Assembly (NCBI RefSeq): GCF_000226095.1
Contig: NC_016472.1
Coordinates: 744,001-808,000 of the forward strand
Source of the DNA: Thermothelomyces thermophilus ATCC 42464
Taxonomy: Eukaryota; Ascomycota; Sordariomycetes; Sordariales; Chaetomiaceae
Direction of reading: 5' to 3'
Length of the DNA stretch: 64,000 nucleotides
Positions 56,846 to 64,000 of this stretch are shown here, piece after piece; within the stretch, counting starts at the first letter, position 1; each line of letters begins with the position of its first letter. A program made the position numbers and the translations under genes. The notes below the pieces were generated by a model that was given only the letters and a program-made list of their open reading frames with translations, was not told the origin of the DNA and ran no database searches.

Positions 56846-58185
56846 TTCCTTCTTACTAGACCACAAAACCATAAAGTTCACGCGACATAACGGAAACAGC
56901 ACATTCAGTCCCCTTTGCGCTTCTCTACATTTGTTGTTTAATCGTATTATGAGCCGGATTCGTTTTGCAACACCCGCACGAGAGGGATGAGAATCACACA
57001 CAAGCTTCGTCTCATCGCACTCTACCTACACCCATGGTCCCGGAAAGGGGTTCCATGGAGCGGATTCTCATTGCGAAAGAACCGGGCCAGCTCTGAGGCG
57101 GGAGTTGCTTTCTTCTCTGCGGTGCTTTTAGCGCGGAAGGTATTAGGGAATGGAAGGAGGATACCACGGGATTGGGCAAGGGCCTTGGGGAGGTATTAGT
57201 CGTTGATACACAAACAAAACAAAGTTGAACATGTATGCTGTCTTGATTTTCATGCCTTGGAGTAGTATTATTGTCTTGGTATGGTGAGTGAAGTAACAGT
57301 TACGATAAACACAAACACTTGTAAGCAATGCTGTCTCTCAGTCATAAACACAAACACTTGTAAGCAATGCTGTCTCTCAGTCGGCCCGAGCAGATGATCA
57401 AGGATCCATCAACATGGTATGTACGAGCTGGCCACAGACCGGCCACAGACCGACCTGGCTCACCTAAGTTGCGCTTGGTGGGAAACGCAAATCTGTGAAA
57501 ACACTCGTTCGTGCCTCCGTCACAGCACCCAACCCCAGCTATTCCCCCCTTACCCATCTCACCCCTCCGTAAAAGAGCCTAGGTAGGTTTTGGACGGACA
57601 GTGGCCGGCACTGAAGAAGCGGCGTACGCTGTGCCCCATTCTCTACGGGGCTGTGGAGTATGCGCTCATGGCGGTCTATCTATCTTGACAAGGATCTCAT
57701 CTATGGTGCCGGACACGGCAGGCTTCAATGCGCAGGGGTGGTGTATGAGATCGGGGAGAGAGAAGCCTAGCGCGGCTGTGATGAACGAGCCCCCCGAATC
57801 ATGCCAACACGTGTATATATGAATTTAGTAATTTACACATGTACAGCCTTGACATGAGCCTAGATGGGGAAAAAAAAAAGGAAATCTCTATGCCGTGGTT
57901 GCCAAGTGTACGCAAGTAATACACCATGCCTGCTCCGGTTGCGTGGCCGCCTCTCGCGTCCCTCGAGTGTGACCGACCGACCGCCCTGTTTGCCGACGCC
58001 AGCGCATGTTCACCTCAACCGCTCGCCCCCTATTCTATCATTCCCCGGGCTTACGTTCGTTGGCCCACTCCAGCACTTCGTTCCTCCGGCGCTGTGTGTC
58101 GAGTTGGGTCCCGCCCGTTCCCCTCCCCTCATTTGGCCTCAGTTCGTTGGCTCTCCCCCCACCAGCCTTTATACTGCGCCTCCGG
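56846..58185. other. Convergent intergenic region before ATP synthase subunit e
   Basis: 1.3 kb. Apart from a 39-bp tandem duplication (57305-57382) I see no feature. Confidence 0.55.
57305..57382 (+). repeat. Perfect 39-bp tandem duplication
   Basis: Two adjacent identical 39-nt copies (57305-57343 and 57344-57382), starting ATAAACACAAACACTTG and ending CTCTCAGTC. It lies in the 3' region of the acidic unknown gene. Confidence 0.95.
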
Positions 58186-58835
58186 TTATTTTTGCTTCAG
58201 CAGGCCCTCGATGAAGGCTTCGAGGTCAAAGTTGGGCGAGTTGAGGTCTTGGTTCACTGCGGAGGTTATGTCAGGACAACTCCGTTAACGAGAGATAATG
58301 CTCCAGCGGGTACACTCACGGCCTGACGATTGCGCCGGGTTCGGGGAGGAGGAGGTTTGCTTCGTCTTGGCGTAGGCCTCCTTGGCCTTGTTGATCAGCT
58401 CCTGCTGGTGCTCATACTCGCGTTGCGCCGCGGCCGCCTTCTGCGCCGCGTTGATGCTCCGCTGGTGGTAGAAACCGTACACGACGCCCAGGCCGAGGAC
58501 GGAATACCGGAGAACCTGCGCGGGCAAGGCCTTGTCAGTGAACCTGATCCCGCGACAAACGTCCGAGGCGCTGGGCAGTATGTCCCGCAATCCCCGTCTT
58601 CTTCTTCCTCTTCTTCCTCTTCAGAACTCCCACACCCTCCCCCCCCCAAGCCTCACCCGCGATCCTCCTTCCCTTGATCAACCTTCCCCGAGATTCTGAA
58701 CCCCGGGGGTGCGCATCAACAGAGCTCGCGCTGCTAGTCATATCCGAGGACGATCGCGGGAGAGGCCCAAGGTTTGGTCTGCGGATGTGTCGGTGCGGTC
58801 GTAGTACTCACGTTGACTCCTGCCTTTGACGACAT
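58186..58835 (-). CDS. ATP21: Mitochondrial ATP synthase subunit e (Tim11/Atp21)
   Basis: Small inner-membrane subunit that stabilises F1Fo dimers and cristae. Minus-strand exons 58812-58835, 58320-58515 and 58186-58256 give 96 aa, the family size. The first exon encodes MSSKAGVN. Across a 296-nt intron (GTGAGT...GCGCAG) it joins VLRYSVLGLGVVYGFYHQRS, which holds the membrane span and the GxxxG dimerisation motif (GVVYG). A Lys/Ala/Glu-rich coiled coil follows (AAQKAAAAQREYEHQQELIN). The last exon, reached by a phase-1 splice, adds NQDLNSPNFDLEAFIEGLLK. Its start codon lies 739 nt from that of the divergent dynein intermediate chain gene. Confidence 0.95.
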
Positions 58836-59574
58836 TGCGACTGATGATACCGGTGTCCCGCGGCTGGATGCGCTTTCTATTTGGGGATTCTGGGCTCGTC
58901 GGAGGCTGAGGCCGTCAATTGATGGGTCAATTGGGTCCCGTGGCTTGTCGTCGTCGATGCTTCGGGTCCGGTTCGGTGGGTTGCGCGGTTCAAGTTTTGG
59001 GAGCTCGGAAATTCTCGCGCCCTGGACCCACTTTCCAACTTGGCCGGGAGTGGCATCACCGGCTGGTGGGAGCTTTCCCTGGGTAGTAATCCGTAATTAC
59101 TCCGTAATAAGGAAACCTTGCCGAGCCTCCAGTCAGGTGACGAGACTCACTGCAGTTGAGTGGTGTAAACAATTCGTGCTCAACTTTCCCATATTCCGTA
59201 ATGACAATACATACATACACAGCTTCGTGCATGCACTTCAGCGACCAATTACCCCTGTCGAGTCTTGCAGATCGCGACGCGCATTTGGAACAGGCGGTAG
59301 GGGCAGACTGAGAAAGAACGAGCCAAATTGGTGTAGATTGTATCCTGAAGTCTTCTTTTCAGGATATACGCTTTTTTCACGAACACTGCTGCACGGAACA
59401 CCCGAGACCTCGAAAACCCTCCTCCGACCTGCGGCAAACGAAGCGTTGAACATCCAACGCGATCGAAGTTTAAAAAGGCGCTGCGAAGCCACCCAAGGAG
59501 CCCAGACCCGACCCTCGATTGGCATCTTCCACTTTATCGGTTGAGCCCTCGGATGGGCCCGGCCGCCCGGCACC
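58836..59574. promoter_or_regulatory. Divergent promoter region ATP synthase e/dynein intermediate chain
   Basis: 739 bp between divergent ATGs, containing one TACTCCGTA (59098-59106). No defined transcription-factor site could be defended. Confidence 0.55.
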
Positions 59575-61811
59575 ATGCAGCACCGTCGAGATGAGATCCT
59601 TGCGAAGAAGGCGAAGCTCGCAGAGCTCAAGCGCCAGAGGGAGCTTCGCGCGAGCCAGGCCAACCGCTCAAGCATCACCCCAAGCGAGGTCAGCCTTGCT
59701 TCTTGTGTCTTCCCCCCTCGTTTTACATTGGGCTGACAGACAGCCAGATAATATCGCCAACCCCGGGCCGAGCAGACAACCGGCGCGAGATCGAATCCCT
59801 AATCGACAGCCTCGTTCGCGAGAGCAGGCCTGTGTCCGTCTCGACGGGCGCCAACTCCCCCGGCCGCTTCGGCAGCCGGCCAAACAGCGTCCTCAGCGCA
59901 GGCGAGAGCGAGAATGTGTCTGAATTCGCTGGCCCAGCAAGCGGGCAAGTGGTGACTCCCCAGCCCCAGGTGCTGTCTGCGGTACCGTCCAAGACGGTCT
60001 ACGAATGCCCCCCGTCGCCGGTAAAGGAGGTCTACTCGTACAGTAAAGGAGTGCAAACAACCGAGGAGTGGACGTCCCCGAGGCGGTCGCGCGCCTTTTC
60101 CGACTCAGAAGGCGAGGAGGCAGCAGTCGCGGCGTCGCCGAGCAAGCGCCTGAGCAGGCGAGAGCGGGATCGGGAGGAAGAGCTGCGAGAGAACATACGG
60201 AAGGAGATCGAGGAAGAGCTCAAGGCGGCCAAGGAGCTCGTAACGGATGGCGTCCTGAAACCGTCGGCCGCGGCCAACTTCCCGGCCCGGACTCTGACCG
60301 AGGACGAGCTGAGGGCGGTCACGCAGTCGGAGGAATTCATGGACTTTATCGACCGGTCGACCAAGGTCATCGAAAAGGCCCTGGATCAAGAATACGACAT
60401 CCTCACCGACTACACCCTCCAGGTGCACGATGTCGACGACGACGACGAACAGAGCGGCAATACGGGAGGGAAAGGCCGGCGAAAGATCAGAGAAATCGCG
60501 CAGTTCTACGACGATCGGTGGTCCAAGAAACGCATGGTCAGCGCCGTCGATTTCTCACCCCGGTTTCCCGAACTCCTCCTCGCCTCCTACACCAAGAACC
60601 CCACCGCACCGCACGACCCGGACGGCATCGTGCAGGTCTGGAACCTGCACCTCCACGACCGGCCCGAATTCGTCTTCCACGCGCAGTCCGACATCCTCAC
60701 CGCCAAGTTCTCCCCCTTCCACCCGAACCTCATCGTCGGCGGTGCCTACAGCGGGCAGGTCCTCCTCTGGGACACGCGCGCGCGCGCGGCGCCCGTGCAG
60801 AAGACGCCCCTCACGGGCAACGGGCACACGCACCCGGTCTACTGCATCGACATCGTCGGCACGCAAAACGCAAACAACATCATCTCGGCCTCGACCGACG
60901 GCGCCGTCTGCGGCTGGAGCGTCGACATGCTGGCGCAGCCGCAGGAGTCGCTGACCCTGGTCGCCCCGCTCCCGTCCAAGACGGAGGACCTGGCGCCGAC
61001 GTGCATCGCCTTCCCGCAGGCCGACCCGACCTTCTTCCTCGTCGGGTCCGAGGAAGGGCCGATCTACCCGTGCCACCGGTACGACCGCGCCGGCGCCAAG
61101 GCCGGCGTCGACACCCGCGTCAGCTACCGCGGCCACGCAGCGCCCGTCATGTCCGTCTCGTTCCACCCGGCCCGCGGGCCCGTCGACCTGGGCGACCTCG
61201 TCCTGTCCGCCAGCCTCGACTGGAGCGTCAAGCTGTGGAAGGTGCGCGCGCCCGCGGCCACGTCGGCGGGGGTCGGCGGCACGGTGGCGGCCGGCGGAGC
61301 GGCCGGCGGAGGCAGCGTTGCCGGTGCGGGGGGCGCGCTGGGCGCGGCGCTGGGCGCGGCGGGCCTCGGCACCACCGGCGCCGGCGCCGGCGCCGGCACG
61401 GGACTGCTGGAGCCGGCCGTCGCGCCGCTGCTGGACATTGTGCGCGAGGACGTCGTCTACGACGCGGCCTGGTCGCCGGTCAAGCCCGGCGTGTTCGGCC
61501 TGGTGGACGGCGCCGGCTGGCTGGAGCTCTGGGACATCACGGTCGAGACGGAGGAGCCCGTCTCGCGCATCTCCCCCAGCCCGAGGAAGGACGGGCGCAC
61601 GATGCTGAGCAAGAGCCTCAACAAGCTCGCCTGGGAGCCCAGCGAGGGCAAGAGGCTGGCCACGGGCGGCATCGACGGCGCCGTCACCGTGTTCGAGGTC
61701 GGGCCGGACCTGGGCGGGAAGGAAGGGTTGAAGAACGAGGAGTGGACCAGCGTCAAGAAGCTAATCAACAGGCTGGAGGCGGTGGGCGGTGGTGACGGAG
61801 GGGGTGTGTGA
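59575..61811 (+). CDS. Cytoplasmic dynein intermediate chain
   Basis: WD-repeat subunit that links the dynein heavy chain to dynactin and the light chains for nuclear and vesicle movement. Exons 59575-59688 and 59748-61811 give 725 aa; the 59-nt intron is phase 0. The N-terminal MQHRRDEILAKKAKLAELKR is the conserved basic helix that binds p150/dynactin and NudE. A Ser-rich region holds SPTPGRADNRREIESLIDSL, then YSKGVQTTEEW with K138-GVQT, which resembles the LC8 light-chain motif. An acidic/basic coil leads to about six WD repeats from roughly 60535 (MVSAVDFSPRFPELLLASY, GIVQVWNLHLHDRPEFVF, AYSGQVLLWDTRARAAPVQ, SASLDWSVKLWKV). Between two late blades sits a roughly 50-residue Gly/Ala-rich insert (DNA about 61255-61410), probably a surface loop. 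Confidence 0.95.
61255..61410 (+). repeat. Gly/Ala-coding GC-rich low-complexity insert in dynein intermediate chain
   Basis: GGC/GCC-type codons encode an Ala/Gly-rich loop between WD blades (SAGVGGTVAAGGAAGGGSVA and onward). The reading frame is preserved. Confidence 0.7.
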
Positions 61812-62454
61812 GGGGGCGTGCGTTGCGTTGCGTTGTTTTGTTGGGTCTGATGAACGAGGATGTGTGATGATGGAAGCCCAGGATTGGGGGGAGGTTATCT
61901 GTCAGAAATGAAATATAATACCTACGTCGTAATACTGCGGATGCGAGCCTGTTAGCCGGGCTGGAGATAGACTCAGTGTATTACGGATCCTCCAAAGTAA
62001 ACAGTGCCGTTCAGGGGCGCAAAGCATAGTGTGTGCGCTTTACCGAACCCTAACCCTTTCATTGCTGGATTACGTAAGTTCACCATTAAAATATCTGCCG
62101 CCCAGGGGCCAGAGCTCCCTGCCCTGCCCTGACCAATTCTTTTCGCTCACATTTACGAACAAGCTGTGCAGGCTGTGAACAGACATGGCTCCTGCCATCG
62201 GCCGCCCGGCCCTTCCAAGAGGCGGTTTGGGTATTTGATGCGAAATGCGTAAGTTGCCTCCATGAAATTAATCTTTTCTTCTGCTGTTCCTGGCTCGTGA
62301 TGAATGACTCTTCATGAATTCTGCAATGCTTAAGCGCCTCTCTGGGGCTCACTGTGGACTAATAACATCACATCCGACTGATGGTCTATCTTTCATTATA
62401 CGCTTTGGGCAATTTCATCTTTAAAAATTGAGACAAGCTCAGGAACTGACTATA
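61812..62454. other. 3' region of dynein intermediate chain and pseudogene truncation zone
   Basis: No coding signal. Two CCCTAA units near 62046 are noted but too few for a telomeric repeat. The A/T-rich sequence around 62380-62430 directly abuts the point where the aldo-keto reductase similarity ends. Confidence 0.5.
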
Positions 62455-63119
62455 CTACTGCGCGCACGCGGCAGGCTACCCCGTTGGTCAGGACTTCTGG
62501 GCAGAAGATGCTCAGCTCGGCCTCGACGGCCACGATCTTGGCATGCTTGACGGCCTCGTGGATGGTCGAGGCGGCGACTTCCGCTAAGCGAGATGCCGCC
62601 TAGGAGGCCCTTGTCAATGTACTCCTGCATGGTACGAAAGGTAACCATCCATGGGCACCTTGGGATCGCGGCGGGCGCACTCGAACACATCGAGCTTCTT
62701 ATGGCCGTTGAGTTGCCTGAGTACGTTGTCAATGGAGCGCCGGACGCCCTCGGCAGAGCCGTCAAGGTCCGTTGGGGCCATAGCAGCCCTTTATGCTGAG
62801 GACTACCTTGTCGGCGTCCTCTGGGTACTTGGCCAAGTAGGCGTCCAGGAGGGTCGGAGGGTCATGGCGTTGTTCTCGGGCGTCCCGTAGAACTCGCCTC
62901 CGTTCCAGAAGTTCATGCCCTTTGCGAGCGCGGTGCGCATCATCTCGAAGGCCCGCTCATGAGGGATCGGATCCGGGCGTCGGATATGGCCTGCAGCAGA
63001 TTGGTCGGTTCCGGTCGTTCTCGGATACTTGAAAGCCAAGGGGATGGGTGCTGCGGCTGGTGCGTACCCATCAAACCGTGGCCGGTGGTGCCGACCTCTT
63101 GTCCATTGATCCGAGGCAT
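62455..63119 (-). pseudogene. Broken aldo-keto reductase, pyridoxal reductase-like
   Basis: Similarity to fungal pyridoxal reductases of the AKR superfamily runs on the minus strand from MPRINGQEVGTTGHGLMG (ATG at 63119) across a plausible 77-nt intron (62991-63067) to RAFEMMRTALAKGMNFWNGG (carrying the conserved WNGGEFYGTPENN). It then continues piecewise in changing frames: LDAYLAKYPEDADKVVLSIK, GVRRSIDNVLRQLNGHKKLD, FRTMQEYIDKGLLGGISL, EVAASTIHEAVKHAKIVAVE and EVLTNG. I count at least four frame changes (first near 62858). The match stops near 62455, so roughly the last third of the barrel and the coenzyme-binding end are missing. Substitutions are otherwise few, which suggests recent loss or sequencing error in homopolymers for some of the shifts. 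Confidence 0.82.
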
Positions 63120-64000
63120 GTTGACGAGCTGGATGAGGTAAGTAGCGGGACAGGTAAAGAGACTGATATGTGTTTCGTTGTATGAGATGAGCAGATGGGA
63201 CTTGTCTGCTTGGGACTGGTGGTCTGGAGACAAACAAAGAGAGACATGACTCGGAGGGCTAAAGATAGGCTGGTCCATTTTGGGATAACAATCAGATGCT
63301 TGGCCTTCACTGCCGCCCCATTATTAGCATTCCGAGGCTGCCATAGAGCTATCTGATCTCGGATTCTGGAGAAGGCTCGACGGTTCATTCGGTGGTCCTT
63401 TATTGTTATCTCCGGGGGCGTGCAGCACTCAGAGCGCTCTGCACCCGGCATCTCTCAACTGGACCGACAGAAAATAATACAGTAACTCGGGCCATATATT
63501 TCTTCTCCCATATTCCAAGTACCGGATCTCAAAAGTTGGTAGGGTTGCCATATGCAATGTGTTTGCCAGCCGGGCCAAGTGTTTGATATCGCGACCTTGC
63601 GGGTTACGATGCGACCATAAATAATAGGTTGTGCTGGAATGGGATCAAGCCATGAGGTCACCGTCAAGTCGGGCAAAAGAAATCAACCAAACACGTTCCA
63701 CCGGTTGTCTAGCGTCATTCGAGCAAAGCTCCTTTAGTTCGTCTACAGAGCAGCGATTACCTGGGCAAACAAGTTGGACGTCGTGGTTCATCTGGTGTGG
63801 GGATTTACATATGTTTGTAAGCAAGTGTATGGATTCTTAGCCTGCCAATGAGTGGAAGCCCTTTATGCAGGTGCGGTACTGTGTAAAAATGACGAGTGGG
63901 TAGAGCAAACACTGTGTGTTCCTGATGGCGGGGAAGAGAAATGAAGGGAAGCCAGGATCAGGGCAGCGCCAAGAGCCGGGCCAAAGATAACCGAAAAACT
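63120..64000. other. Right-hand end of window, no gene recognised
   Basis: About 880 bp upstream of the pseudogene, presumably its former promoter and beyond. No open frame with domain content or splice-compatible exons seen. Confidence 0.5.

Noticed and set aside
62040-62060. CCCTAACCCT stretch resembling telomeric repeat (also near 49092)
   Set aside because: Only two units, in the middle of gene-bearing sequence; expected by chance.
1-64000. Search for a secondary-metabolite cluster, toxin or defence island, CRISPR array or virus-like element
   Set aside because: No polyketide synthase, NRPS, terpene cyclase, NLR/HET gene, reverse transcriptase, capsid-type gene or regularly spaced repeat array was recognised. 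The only mobile element is the Tc1/mariner copy.

Overview
The window looks like nuclear DNA of a filamentous ascomycete, most likely a GC-rich Sordariomycete (Sordariales/Chaetomiaceae type). The reasons are short GT-AG introns (mostly 55-160 nt) with CTRAC-like branch sites, strong third-position G/C bias in coding exons, long A/T- and homopolymer-containing intergenic stretches, a RIP-like decayed transposon, and a gene set (CreB, CSN12, DUF7514-type protein, xylose reductase, fungal adenylate cyclase) typical of Pezizomycotina. All names rest on motif recognition by eye; no database search was run.

Layout, left to right. The 5'-truncated adenylate cyclase (+, 1-6845) converges on a peroxisomal ABC half-transporter of the ABCD/PXA family (-, 8418-11210). 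A 3.1 kb gap leads to a Psr1-type HAD phosphatase (+, 14361-15996) and the Sec61 beta subunit (+, 17969-18681), whose first coding exon is only the ATG. A 6.3 kb gene-poor stretch follows, holding one complete but inactivated Tc1/mariner element (20630-22127) with perfect 49-bp inverted ends. Next are the CreB-type deubiquitinase (+, 24990-28020), the small ER-Golgi protein Yos1 in four tiny exons (-, 29125-29791), xylose reductase (+, 32271-33660), the PP1 regulator Sds22 (-, 34864-36242), an alpha/beta-hydrolase (+, 37589-38923) and a BTB protein (+, 40635-41618).

In the right third, CSN12 (-, 43955-45842) and ribosomal protein eL20 (+, 46422-47423) share a 579-bp divergent promoter. They are followed by a GNAT acetyltransferase (+, 48113-48859), a DUF7514-type protein with an RE/RD-repeat tail (+, 49970-52379), an acidic protein of unknown function (+, 55745-56845), ATP synthase subunit e (-, 58186-58835), divergent from dynein intermediate chain (+, 59575-61811), and a broken pyridoxal-reductase-like aldo-keto reductase (-, about 62455-63119).

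Nearly all genes are housekeeping or signalling genes with no operon-like functional grouping. Loose themes are carbon and nutrient signalling (adenylate cyclase, CreB, xylose reductase, Psr1) and secretory or membrane biogenesis (Sec61 beta, Yos1), but the sequence does not show that these act as a unit. Several small spliced genes (Yos1, ATP synthase e, Sec61 beta, eL20) become visible only after joining short exons. I found no secondary-metabolite cluster, virus-like element, CRISPR array, convincing tRNA or rRNA gene, or clearly new multi-gene system. The most unusual signals are non-genic: an exact 9-mer (TACGGAGTA or its reverse complement) recurs 11 times, only between genes, and there are three pure A-tracts of 49-57 nt.
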